In this document: piece by piece, positions 16,806 to 24,969 of the stretch
Layout: every line of letters starts with the position of its first letter
Numbering within the stretch: the stretch's first letter is position 1
DNA from: SAR202 cluster bacterium
GTDB taxonomy: Bacteria > Chloroflexota > Dehalococcoidia > Lucifugimonadales > Lucifugimonadaceae
DNA: 34,176 bases
NCBI GenBank assembly: GCA_008373165.1
Contig: RQOU01000083.1
Coordinates: forward strand, 1-34,176
Direction of reading: 5' to 3'
Made by a program: the position numbers and the translations under genes
The notes under the pieces: model-generated
Seen by the model: the letters and a program-made list of their open reading frames with translations, nothing else
Told to the model about the DNA's origin: nothing
The model's database searches: none

Positions 16806-17657
16806 ATGAATAGCAATATTGGGGTAATGGGGCATCCCATTGGACACACGAAATCTCCTGTCTTTCAACAGGCCGGCCTCGACGCTTTAAACATCGAAGA
16901 GACCTTCGAAGCATGGGATGTTACGCCCGAAGCGCTCGCAGACAAGGTGGCTACATTCCGTTCTGATGGATTTCTTGCTGCATGTGTAACGTTGCCGCAT
17001 AAGCAAGAAGTCATCCCAATGGTCGACGAACTCTCCGATGCAGCGCAACAAATTGGTGCAGTCAACTGGATTTTCAATAAGAACGGCAAACTTATCGGGC
17101 ATAACACCGATGGAACTGGTTTTATACGGGCTTTAAAAGAAAAAGTTGGGTTTGAAGCTCAAGGAGTTGATGCCACAGTATTTGGAGCAGGCGGAGCGGC
17201 CCGGGCGGTCGTATACGCCTTAAAGAATGCGGGAATCAAAAGATTAACCATCGCAAATAGGACTCTTGAAAGAGCTCAGGAACTAGCAGCCCACTTCACA
17301 GAAGGACCATTTAAACCTGAAGCGATTAGCATGAACAGAGATGAGCTTGCCGATCACGTACCGTATTCTGGCCTGCTGGTTAACACAACCTCACTGGGAA
17401 TGGCTGGAGGCCCCGCAGAACTCGCAACCCCGGTTACGTCCGATATGATCTCAGCAGACGCAATTGGTTACGATGTCGTCTACGCTCCACCAATGACACG
17501 ATTTTTGCGGGAAGTCGAAGAGGCTGGGGCAACCAGTGCCGGTGGCATTAGCATGCTCGTTTTTCAAGGTATAGAAGGTTTCGAGATGGCAACCGGACAA
17601 AAAGCACCAGTAAACACAATGTTTTCAGCAATCGAGAGAGCTCTCAAGCCGAGCTAA
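16806..17657 (+). CDS. aroE: shikimate dehydrogenase
   Basis: NADP-dependent shikimate dehydrogenase (283 residues), reducing 3-dehydroshikimate to shikimate in aromatic amino acid synthesis. The N-terminal substrate site is GHPIGHTKSP (9-18), with threonine in place of the first serine of the usual SKS. The catalytic lysine is K66 in ACVTLPHK, where the common NVT reads CVT. The catalytic aspartate is D102 in GHNTDGTG. The NADP motif GAGGAARAV and NRTLERA, with its phosphate-binding arginines, are present, and NTTSLGM follows. GGAG lies 5-8 nt before the ATG. A long inverted repeat separates it from ruvX. It leads the aroE-aroC-aroK-aroB run. Confidence 0.95.
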   Translation: MNSNIGVMGHPIGHTKSPVFQQAGLDALNIEETFEAWDVTPEALADKVATFRSDGFLAACVTLPHKQEVIPMVDELSDAAQQIGAVNWIFNKNGKLIGHNTDGTGFIRALKEKVGFEAQGVDATVFGAGGAARAVVYALKNAGIKRLTIANRTLERAQELAAHFTEGPFKPEAISMNRDELADHVPYSGLLVNTTSLGMAGGPAELATPVTSDMISADAIGYDVVYAPPMTRFLREVEEAGATSAGGISMLVFQGIEGFEMATGQKAPVNTMFSAIERALKPS

Positions 17658-17778
17658 ATATGGTTTGATTTCTGTCAACTGCCTATAATTCCAATAAGGA
17701 CAGGCGTGACAATAAAAATCCCCCCTTGTAAATGCACTGTAAACACCATCTTCAAGTGACGAACGAGAAACGAGACTC

Positions 17779-18960
17779 ATGACGACATTTCGCTACCTGA
17801 CGGCTGGAGAATCACACGGTCCAGGCCTTACGGTCATTGTAGAAGGAATACCTGCTGGACTAGATGTAAATGAAGACTACATCGAAAAACAAATGTCTCG
17901 CCGGCAGAAGGGCTACGGATCTGGTGGTCGAATGAAAATCGAAAAAGATCGCGCCCAGATTCGTTCAGGAGTCCGCCATGGTGTATCTCTGGGTTCTCCA
18001 ATAGCCATGTGGGTGGAGAATAAAGACTTTTCTAACTGGACAGAAGCTATGGCAGTTCTACCGGTAAGCGAGGAGGTAGATAAAAAAGTCCACACAAAAG
18101 TCGTACCAGGGCACGCTGATTTCCCTGGTGCGTTGAAATATGTTCAACATGACTTACGAAATGTTTTAGAAAGAGCAAGTGCCCGGGAAACTGCTGCACG
18201 GGTTGCGGCTGCTTCAATAGCCCGCAAGCTCCTTGAAGAATTCGGCATTTCAATCCACGCAAGAGTCATTGCAACCGGTGATCAAGATGGTCTGGAAATA
18301 TCAACAGAAAATGTTGATTGGGATGCTGTGGAAGCATCAGATGTACGGGCCTCTGATGACGATGCAGATAAACGCTTTAAAGCAGCAATCGACAAGGCAA
18401 AATCCGACAGAACAACGATTGGCGGTGTGTTCCAAGTAGTCGCGTTCGGTGCCCCGGTCGGTTTAGGTAGTTATGTTCACTGGGATCGCAAGCTAGACGC
18501 TAGACTTGCACGATCTATGATGAGTATCAACGCTGTAAAAGGAGTTGAGATTGGCTCTGGGTTTTCGAACACGCGTAAACCAGGCAGAGAAGTACAAGAC
18601 GTTATTGTTCCAGATCCCTCTGATACCCGTAGATTCAAACAAACTTCAAATCACGCTGGTGGTATCGAAGGAGGGATGTCAAACGGACAACCTATCGTAG
18701 TCAATGTCGCAATAAAACCAATAGCCACGATGACAAGTCCGCTACCATCAGTAGACATCAATACGGGCAAGGTGGTCGAGGCAGCATACAACCGCAGTGA
18801 TATTTGTCAGGTTTCGCGTGCATGCCCGGTCGGAGAAGCTATGATGGCATTAACGCTAACAGAAGCTTTACTCGAAAAATTCGGCGGTGATTCGCTTGAT
18901 GAAATTAAGCGCAATTACGCAGGCTACGTTGAGTCCCATCAAGCTTTTGGTCAAAGCTGA
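17779..18960 (+). CDS. aroC: chorismate synthase
   Basis: FMN-dependent chorismate synthase of 393 residues, converting 5-enolpyruvylshikimate 3-phosphate to chorismate. It has the N-terminal TAGESHGPGL, the ERASARETAARVAA signature (flavin and phosphate binding), GGIEGGMSNGQPIVV and the C-terminal NRSDICQVSRACPVGEA. The length is typical. The ATG at 17779 begins directly at the conserved TTFRYLTAGESHG. The 121-nt gap upstream contains an exact TATAAT at 17684-17689 but no convincing -35 box, so a separate promoter is possible but unproven. The gene is followed 37 nt later by aroK. Confidence 0.97.
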   Translation: MTTFRYLTAGESHGPGLTVIVEGIPAGLDVNEDYIEKQMSRRQKGYGSGGRMKIEKDRAQIRSGVRHGVSLGSPIAMWVENKDFSNWTEAMAVLPVSEEVDKKVHTKVVPGHADFPGALKYVQHDLRNVLERASARETAARVAAASIARKLLEEFGISIHARVIATGDQDGLEISTENVDWDAVEASDVRASDDDADKRFKAAIDKAKSDRTTIGGVFQVVAFGAPVGLGSYVHWDRKLDARLARSMMSINAVKGVEIGSGFSNTRKPGREVQDVIVPDPSDTRRFKQTSNHAGGIEGGMSNGQPIVVNVAIKPIATMTSPLPSVDINTGKVVEAAYNRSDICQVSRACPVGEAMMALTLTEALLEKFGGDSLDEIKRNYAGYVESHQAFGQS

Positions 18961-18997
18961 TTAACTAGCTATAGAAAAGATTATTTTGTCGTAAATT

Positions 18998-19540
18998 ATG
19001 GCACGCAAGCTTAACATTTACTTGATCGGTCTTTCCGGCACGGGAAAAACACGTTCAGGCCAAATTGCTGCGGAATTACTTGGCTGGCCGTTCGTAGAAA
19101 TGGACGGAGTGATCGAAGATCGAGCAGGAAAAACCATTGCTGATATTTTCAAAGATAGTGGTGAAGAATACTTCCGTGATCTGGAATCTCAAATACTTGA
19201 GGAAGTAGCAAAAAGGGGAGGGCGTATCGTATCAACTGGTGGTGGTGTACCAATTCGATCACAAAACCGCGAAACAATGAATTCAACAGGTCTAGTCATT
19301 CGCTTAACAGCAAGTGCGCAGACTATACACGAACGACTTGCTGTCTCCTCGAAACGACGAGGTCGTAGTCTACGCCCACTTTTGGGTAATGATGCACCAA
19401 TACAAAAGATTGAAAATATGATGATCGCTCGTGAAAAGGGATATTCGAGTGCCAAAATAACTGTGGACACCGAACATAAATCTCATCAACAAGTAGCAAA
19501 AATGATCATAAAGGCATGGCGAAATAGCGAACTCGCATAA
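18998..19540 (+). CDS. aroK: shikimate kinase
   Basis: ATP-dependent shikimate kinase (180 residues) of the P-loop NMP-kinase fold. Walker A is GLSGTGKT (11-18). D36 in FVEMDGVIE and R60 in EEYFRDLE bind shikimate, with GGG at 81-83. The lid carries RGRSLRPLLG (121-130). The start ATG at 18998 gives the expected N-terminus, although no strong ribosome-binding site is seen. aroB begins four bases after its stop, which supports translational coupling. Confidence 0.96.
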   Translation: MARKLNIYLIGLSGTGKTRSGQIAAELLGWPFVEMDGVIEDRAGKTIADIFKDSGEEYFRDLESQILEEVAKRGGRIVSTGGGVPIRSQNRETMNSTGLVIRLTASAQTIHERLAVSSKRRGRSLRPLLGNDAPIQKIENMMIAREKGYSSAKITVDTEHKSHQQVAKMIIKAWRNSELA

Positions 19541-19544
19541 TGAC

Positions 19545-20651
19545 ATGAGCAACCAAGACCATAATCTTTCGACTGTCGTAAACACCAGCATGGGTAGTTA
19601 CCCTGTGATCGTCGGTCGTGGTGTAATAGACAATCTGGGCATCGAGCTCCATAAAACCGGGCAAAGAGGCCGCGCATTTTTGATAGCTGATGAAGTGATG
19701 TTCCCCAACCCGGTTCGTCGTGCCCATGAAGCTCTTGAACGAGGTGGCTTTAAGACAGACGTTCTCGCTCTGGAACTTGGTGAATTCAACAAAAATCTCG
19801 ACACGGTGAATACCGTATATAAATGGCTTGCAGAACTACACGCTGAGCGCAACGACATCGTCCTTGCAATGGGAGGAGGCGTCACGGGCGATTTGGTCGG
19901 ATACGCAGCAGCTACTTGGCTTCGTGGAGTTGCGGTTGTTCACGTGCCCACTAGTCTCGCTGCAATGGTCGATTCCTCAATTGGAGGAAAGACCGGTGTG
20001 AACATGCCTAATGGTAAAAATTTACTTGGCGCGTTCCATCAACCGAAATTGATAGTGCAGGATATCGAACATCTGAAAACTCTACCTGCAAGAGAAATGT
20101 CAGCAGGGTGGGCTGAAGCGATCAAACACGGGTTAATTCTAGATTCCAACCTGCTCGATAAATTCGAGTCAATGGCGCAGCAAATGAAGACACTAGACGG
20201 CGACGAGCCCATCAAAGCTATACGTCGAAGCGTAGCAATAAAAGGGCAGATCGTATCATCAGACGAATTCGAGACTGGCGATCAGCGTGTATTGCTTAAC
20301 TATGGGCACACTGTTGGGCACGCCATTGAAACAGTAACTGGATATGAGACTTTTCTACATGGTGAAGCCGTAGCTATCGGGATGATGGCCGCTGCTGGCA
20401 TCGCACAACGCATCGGCCTTATAAATTCCGAATTAGTTGACAGACAAAAAAGTATCCTGGAAAGTTACAACCTACCGACTACGGCAACAAATTTAAATGC
20501 AGACGCGATCATATCCGCTACGAAAAGCGACAAAAAATCGCGTGGTGGAACTATCCGATGGGTTTTATTGGAAGGTCCGGGAAAAGCTACAACTCGAAAA
20601 GACATCCCAGATGACGTGGTACTGGACTCTGTGCAGTCGATTCTCAGCTAA
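19545..20651 (+). CDS. aroB: 3-dehydroquinate synthase
   Basis: NAD- and metal-dependent 3-dehydroquinate synthase (368 residues), the second step of the shikimate pathway. The NAD-binding GGGVTGDLVGYAAATW is at 110-125. The substrate-binding SSIGGKTGVNMPNGKN is at 144-159. The likely metal ligands are E191 (GWAEAIKHG), H255 (NYGHTVGHA) and H272 (LHGEAVAIG). The ATG at 19545 lies 4 nt after the aroK stop, so the two are probably coupled. It is the last gene of the plus-strand aro block and faces the minus-strand MoaD-like gene across 152 nt in which no clear terminator is seen. Confidence 0.96.
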   Translation: MSNQDHNLSTVVNTSMGSYPVIVGRGVIDNLGIELHKTGQRGRAFLIADEVMFPNPVRRAHEALERGGFKTDVLALELGEFNKNLDTVNTVYKWLAELHAERNDIVLAMGGGVTGDLVGYAAATWLRGVAVVHVPTSLAAMVDSSIGGKTGVNMPNGKNLLGAFHQPKLIVQDIEHLKTLPAREMSAGWAEAIKHGLILDSNLLDKFESMAQQMKTLDGDEPIKAIRRSVAIKGQIVSSDEFETGDQRVLLNYGHTVGHAIETVTGYETFLHGEAVAIGMMAAAGIAQRIGLINSELVDRQKSILESYNLPTTATNLNADAIISATKSDKKSRGGTIRWVLLEGPGKATTRKDIPDDVVLDSVQSILS

Positions 20652-20803
20652 AAAACATCTTATGGAGCTACAATACAAGCGATCATTTCATAAATTTTTA
20701 ACCGAGATTGATAACCAAAAACAGCCGACTGATTCATCCTCACATTAGGCATTGACTAAGCATACAGAGGTCGAATAAGTGTGATGTTCCCAGACCCGAC
20801 GGA

Positions 20804-21085
20804 TCAGGTCAGGCCACCTGCGACTGCGGGGACAATGCTCAATTCATCATTATCGCTAACGGGGCTTTTGAGCCCGTCAATATATCGAATGTCTTCACCA
20901 TTGAGATATATGTTGACGAAATGACGAAGATCTCCATTATCGTCGATTAAACGCTCCCGCATACCAGGATAAGCAGAATCTAAAGATTCAACAATTTGTT
21001 CAATCGTCTTACCAACCGCATCAACGCTAGTTTCGTTATTGGTAAGTTTCCTGAGGGGGGTTGGTATTTTCACTGTGGCAGACAT
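20804..21085 (-). CDS. MoaD/ThiS-like sulfur carrier protein
   Basis: A 93-residue protein with the ubiquitin-like beta-grasp pattern of MoaD/ThiS/CysO. It has a hydrophobic first strand (ATVKIPTPLRKLT), a central helix (VGKTIEQIVESLDSAYPG) and the C-terminal DELSIVPAVAGG. In sulfur carriers the terminal Gly-Gly carboxylate is adenylated and converted to a thiocarboxylate. Here two extra residues (Leu-Thr) follow the Gly-Gly, so maturation by a protease would be needed. CAGGA lies 6 nt before the ATG. It is on the same strand as, and 108 nt downstream of, the NIL-domain and ThrC-like genes. The context suggests amino-acid sulfur transfer rather than molybdopterin synthesis, since no moa gene is nearby. 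Confidence 0.85.
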   Translation of the reverse strand: MSATVKIPTPLRKLTNNETSVDAVGKTIEQIVESLDSAYPGMRERLIDDNGDLRHFVNIYLNGEDIRYIDGLKSPVSDNDELSIVPAVAGGLT

Positions 21086-21193
21086 AGGATTTCCTGTTAT
21101 TGATAATTACCCTGTAGCTAAACGGTCAATGCAAAAGGTTCTTTATTTTTAATTGTATGTAAGACGGTGTTAGTTCAAACACATTATAAGAAG

Positions 21194-21436
21194 CTAACCG
21201 GCCAGAATATCCCCTTCAAGTGAACTGACTTCAACCCCTTGTTTCGTCACCCATTCAAGCCCACGTTGAATTTCATCAATAGAGCCTTCAAGTTCCAAAA
21301 CCACCCAGCCATCGTCATGATCAACTTCCGCTCTGCGAATGTTCGTCACGATTTCAAACATTTTCCCGAGTTCGTAAATAACCGGTCGCTGGATCATTTC
21401 TTTTTTAAAATTGAACGTCACCCTTCGGAGAGGCAT
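21194..21436 (-). CDS. NIL-domain protein
   Basis: An 80-residue stand-alone NIL domain (Pfam PF09383), a ferredoxin-like ligand-binding fold also found at the C-terminus of methionine ABC transporter ATPases and in homocysteine-synthesis proteins. The pattern of alternating strands and helices (RRVTFNFKKEMIQRPVIYEL ... GWVVLELEGSIDEIQRGLEW) is clear. The ATG at 21436 shares one base with the TGA of the ThrC-like gene (TGATG), so translation is coupled. An in-frame TTG one codon earlier is possible but less likely. Its position next to ThrC-like and MoaD-like genes suggests it binds a sulfur amino acid or helps sulfur transfer; this is inference. Confidence 0.85.
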   Translation of the reverse strand: MPLRRVTFNFKKEMIQRPVIYELGKMFEIVTNIRRAEVDHDDGWVVLELEGSIDEIQRGLEWVTKQGVEVSSLEGDILAG

Positions 21437-22791
21437 CAAGTCACCGCCGTTCCCATAACGATCTCATCAAACGAACCGATCGTAGGCTCAATGGTACTCG
21501 TCTCAACCTGATCAGCGATGGCTTCAAGTGTTTTGAGCCCAGTTCCCGTAATCAGAGCAACTGTCTCCTCATCAGGATGGATAATATTTTCTCTGGCAAG
21601 GCGTTTTAGGGCAGAAATCACTACACCACCGGCAGTTTCAGTAAAAATACCTTCTGTTTCTGCAAGCAATTTCATGCCTTCTGCAATCTCGGGTTCGGGA
21701 ACAATCGTTCCTGATCCACCCGTTTTATTTGCGATTTCAACGCTATAAAACCCATCAGCCGGGCTTCCGATAGCGAGTGATTTTGCAATGGTGTCAGGTA
21801 TAACCGGCTTAGGATGTGTCTGCCCATCCACAAATGCTGTCGCAACTGGCGAGCAACCAGCCGGTTGAGCTATATGCATTTTACTGTTATTACTATCGAT
21901 GATCCCAAGCTCAGCGAATTCATTCAAGCCTTTAAATACCTTTGTAAACAACGAACCAGAAGCAACCGGAACGATGATGTGGCTAGGTGCTCGCCAACCA
22001 AGCTGCTCAGCCAATTCATACCCAATAGACTTGCTTCCCTCCGAATAGTATGGACGCATATTGATGTTTACAAATGCCCATCTTCGATCGTCACCAAGCT
22101 CAGAGCATAATCGATTTACGTCATCGTAATTCCCGTTCACCAAGACGACAGAGCCAAAAATCGCCGCTCCAAGAATTTTGCCCCGTTCAAGGTTTGAAGG
22201 AATGAACACCATAGTATTCATGTTAGCTTTCGCACCGTGAGCTGCAGTAGCTCCAGCTAAATTACCTGTAGAGGCGCAGGCAATAGTGTCGAAATCAAAT
22301 TCAACAGCTTTCGTTGCCGCTACAGAAACCACACGGTCTTTAAAGGAATGAGTTGGATTCGCAGCATCATTCTTGATCCAAAGATTGTTAAGTCCCAATT
22401 CCTTCCCCAGGTTTTCGGCCTTAACAAGTGGAGTCATACCGGCACCGATATCAACGGCATGTTCTCGACTGGCAGGTAGCAGTTGATCATACCGCCACAT
22501 AGTCAATGGACCATCTTGAATCGACTCACGACTCATGCTTTTGGATGCAGCATGGAGGTCGTAAATAACCTCTAAAGGACCAAAACAAAAGTCACACACA
22601 TAAATAGGTTCTTGCGGATAGTCACGACCACACTCTTTACAGCGCAATGACTGGACATTTGACAATTTTTCTACTGGACCTCTTAATTCGGAAGGAGTTG
22701 CACACATCACTTCCGGCAGTCGAGCCGGGAGTGACAGCAGCAGCTCATGATCCGAAGCTCGCTGATTCACCGACAACTTGGGTGCTTTCAC
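21436..22791 (-). CDS. thrC: threonine synthase-like PLP enzyme with N-terminal zinc ribbon
   Basis: Fold-type II PLP enzyme of 451 residues. A four-cysteine zinc ribbon (C51, C54, C66, C69; LRCKECGRDYP and YVCDFCFGPLEV) precedes the catalytic domain. The PLP lysine is K151 in NPTHSFKDRVV. The phosphate-binding loop is ASTGNLAGATAAHG. Such enzymes normally convert O-phosphohomoserine to threonine. The start is a GTG at 22791; a later ATG at codon 29 with a GGAAG upstream is an alternative and would shorten an unrecognised N-terminal arm. It is followed by overlapping NIL and nearby MoaD-like genes, so a homocysteine- or cysteine-forming variant that takes sulfur from the carrier is possible. 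No thrA or thrB is in the window. Confidence 0.88.
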   Translation of the reverse strand: MKAPKLSVNQRASDHELLLSLPARLPEVMCATPSELRGPVEKLSNVQSLRCKECGRDYPQEPIYVCDFCFGPLEVIYDLHAASKSMSRESIQDGPLTMWRYDQLLPASREHAVDIGAGMTPLVKAENLGKELGLNNLWIKNDAANPTHSFKDRVVSVAATKAVEFDFDTIACASTGNLAGATAAHGAKANMNTMVFIPSNLERGKILGAAIFGSVVLVNGNYDDVNRLCSELGDDRRWAFVNINMRPYYSEGSKSIGYELAEQLGWRAPSHIIVPVASGSLFTKVFKGLNEFAELGIIDSNNSKMHIAQPAGCSPVATAFVDGQTHPKPVIPDTIAKSLAIGSPADGFYSVEIANKTGGSGTIVPEPEIAEGMKLLAETEGIFTETAGGVVISALKRLARENIIHPDEETVALITGTGLKTLEAIADQVETSTIEPTIGSFDEIVMGTAVT

Positions 22792-23026
22792 TTATAGAAT
22801 CGGAAGGCACCAAGTAGTAGAACTAGTAACTAATGTTATGTGTGAGATTTGGCGCCGTCAATTTATTCAATGGAATTTGCCTAAGAGGTCAACAAATGGA
22901 TACACCTCGGTTCCTAGAATCTGCGGTGACATCCTTATTCGGAATAAACCACACAAGGTGCCGATTCGGAGGGTTGTAAACGAATATGGATTCAATCAGT
23001 GAGTTAGAAATGCCAATGGAGTAATT
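22792..23026. other. divergent intergenic region, ThrC-like gene / amidohydrolase gene
   Basis: A 235-nt divergent region. It must hold promoters for both directions, but no convincing -35/-10 pair was seen. No T-box or threonine-codon leader peptide is visible. GGAG lies 7 nt before the amidohydrolase ATG at 23027. Confidence 0.5.
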
Positions 23027-23830
23027 ATGATTATTGAATGGAACGCTCATATGTTCAGTACAGATACCAAGCGCTACCCATTTCATGATAAAGCCACTTA
23101 CATACCCAAACAGGAATCGCAGTCAAGTCATCCACTGGACGAATATATCGCGAGAATGAAAAAATATGAAATCGACCGCGCTGTACTTGTTCACCCTGAA
23201 CCTTATGGAGATGACCACAACCTAGCGCTCGATTGCGTCGCCGAACGTCCTGACCTGTTCAAAACAACAGCATTGTTCTACCCTAAGGATCCCCATGCAC
23301 CAGATAAATTAAGAACACTCGTGAAGAACAATCAGGAAGCAATTGTTGCCTTCCGATTCCATGCCCATGAAGAGCAACGTACATATTTAGAATCATTCAA
23401 AGACGCAAATGTTGAGGAATTGTGGAAAACTGCAGGTGATCTCGGATTAATCATTGAACTTCACATCGGGTCTGAGTATGCAGCCGAGGCGTCTGAATTA
23501 GCTAGCAAATACTCCGAGTTCACCGTTCTAGTAGACCATATGTCAGAAGCCAAATATGGTTCTGGCCCGGAATATTGTGATGTTATACGAATGAGTGAAC
23601 TTGAAAATGTTTATATGAAACTGTCTGGGTTAAATCACTATGCTGACGACGCTCCGTTTTTTGAAAGCGTTGCTCCCTTCAGCCGATGGGTGGCTGACGC
23701 ATTCGGAGCGGATCGAGTTGTTTGGGGAAGTGGTGACCCTGCAATAGTTGATGTTCACCTCGAGCACTGGAGTGAAGCTGATAGGGCGAAAGTGAAGGGC
23801 GATAATTTACAAAAACTACTGAAATTTTAA
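23027..23830 (+). CDS. amidohydrolase family protein (PF04909), variant metal site
   Basis: TIM-barrel hydrolase/decarboxylase of the amidohydrolase 2 family, 267 residues. The strand-1 motif reads EWNAHMFS, so only one of the usual two histidines (H8) is present. Later motifs are IELHIGSEY, VLVDHMSEA and VVWGSGDPA near the C-terminus, where an aspartate follows WGSG. GGAG supports the ATG at 23027. Related proteins include sugar lactonases and decarboxylases. With the aldose dehydrogenases and dehydratases downstream, a lactonase role is plausible. The altered first motif could mean a one-metal or metal-free site. Confidence 0.8.
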   Translation: MIIEWNAHMFSTDTKRYPFHDKATYIPKQESQSSHPLDEYIARMKKYEIDRAVLVHPEPYGDDHNLALDCVAERPDLFKTTALFYPKDPHAPDKLRTLVKNNQEAIVAFRFHAHEEQRTYLESFKDANVEELWKTAGDLGLIIELHIGSEYAAEASELASKYSEFTVLVDHMSEAKYGSGPEYCDVIRMSELENVYMKLSGLNHYADDAPFFESVAPFSRWVADAFGADRVVWGSGDPAIVDVHLEHWSEADRAKVKGDNLQKLLKF

Positions 23831-23843
23831 AACCTGTTACACA

Positions 23844-24722
23844 TCAGGGCGCTATTGCTACCAGAAGAGATCCAAATCCGATTGCCATAGCTCCGGCGGC
23901 ACGACCTCGTGTTACTCGTTCTTTCAAAACCAAGACAGCCAGGACCACACCGATCAATATCGCCAGTTCCCTAAACGGCCCTATATAACTGACCGGAGAT
24001 AACCTGAACGCACTGAGCACCAGTGTGTAAGCTAGAAACTGGCACATCCCACCCAGTAACCCAATTCGCCATCTCGTTCGTATCTCCACGATGAATTCCC
24101 TGCTCGCATATGAGCGGGCAATAATTGGCAGGACCCCAACAGATCCTCCTAGTGTCAGGCAGAACATATAGAAAATCGGTTCGACGTATTCAACACCTCG
24201 CTTATCAAGCGTTGAATACGCAGCGATCAGCATCCCGGTTGCCAAAGCAAATAACACGCCGCGGTCTGCAAATACTGATTTCGGCTTTAACCAAACCCTA
24301 AATCCTGTCCCAGATGAAGAGCCAACCATCACAACTCCAGTAAAAATCGCAATGATGCCAAACCCAGCCAATATTGAAACTGATTCACCTAAAACCGTCA
24401 CGCCAACAACAGGTATTAACACTAGCCCTAATCCTCTCGCGATTGGGTATACCAACGAAAGGTCACCGTGTTTATACGCCCGGCCAAGAGTAAAAAAATA
24501 AGCGATATGCAAAATGACCGTTCCGAGTATGTACCACCAACCAACCGATGATGGAGGATTAGTCAAAAACATGTACACGGCGATCGGAGAAGCCAACAAA
24601 GCCCCACAGGTCGCCATCATCCAGTTGGTCAGTTCAGGTTTATTTGAACGACGAACCATCAAATTCCAAGACGCGTGAGCGATCGCTGATATCAGAACAA
24701 GGGCAACCGCTAGACCAGTCAT
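23844..24722 (-). CDS. EamA/DMT-superfamily transporter
   Basis: Inner-membrane protein of 292 residues with about ten hydrophobic helices arranged as two repeats of the EamA domain. Repeat one is about residues 3-135 (ALVLISAIAHASWNLMVRR...), repeat two about 150-290, with the typical ILIGVVLAVLVLKERVT before the last helix. The family exports or imports metabolites and amino acids; the substrate cannot be read. The ATG at 24722 has no clear ribosome-binding site. It is convergent with the amidohydrolase (13-nt gap) and divergent from the mutarotase-like gene, so it may serve the same pathway. Confidence 0.88.
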   Translation of the reverse strand: MTGLAVALVLISAIAHASWNLMVRRSNKPELTNWMMATCGALLASPIAVYMFLTNPPSSVGWWYILGTVILHIAYFFTLGRAYKHGDLSLVYPIARGLGLVLIPVVGVTVLGESVSILAGFGIIAIFTGVVMVGSSSGTGFRVWLKPKSVFADRGVLFALATGMLIAAYSTLDKRGVEYVEPIFYMFCLTLGGSVGVLPIIARSYASREFIVEIRTRWRIGLLGGMCQFLAYTLVLSAFRLSPVSYIGPFRELAILIGVVLAVLVLKERVTRGRAAGAMAIGFGSLLVAIAP

Positions 24723-24969
24723 AAATACATACCAATCAGGTTAAAAATCACTCAACAGGTGTTTCGATCTCGATCGATTACCTAATCAAAATCTACCCGC
24801 AATTACGGGCGCTTGAAGACCAGCATTCTTGATTCTTGCATAGTCTGAGCCTATTTAAATGCCATCCACACATTGAATCGAGTTAAGAAATTACATCTTA
24901 ATAAACCCTGACATCATTTATGGAGGTTATGCTGCATAGATAACATCCAGATGGGGAGAGAAGATATTC
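24723..24969. other. divergent intergenic region, DMT transporter / mutarotase-like gene
   Basis: A 247-nt divergent region. GGGGAGAGAAG about 8 nt before the ATG at 24970 is a strong ribosome-binding site. A weak promoter-like pair, TTGAAT (24873-24878) and TTAATA (24898-24903), points toward the mutarotase-like gene, with a spacer of about 19 nt. Confidence 0.4.

Noticed and set aside
17684-17689. TATAAT as a promoter for aroC
   Set aside because: The hexamer is exact, but no -35 element lies at usable spacing and no extended -10 TG is in register, so it is not listed as a feature.
22778-23002. A 74-codon plus-strand frame before the amidohydrolase
   Set aside because: It begins inside the reverse-strand ThrC-like gene, has no ribosome site and no family resemblance.
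24918-24942. Tiny leader ORF (ATG CTG CAT AGA TAA) after GGAGG upstream of the mutarotase-like gene
   Set aside because: The ribosome site is only two bases from the ATG and four sense codons cannot be told from chance.
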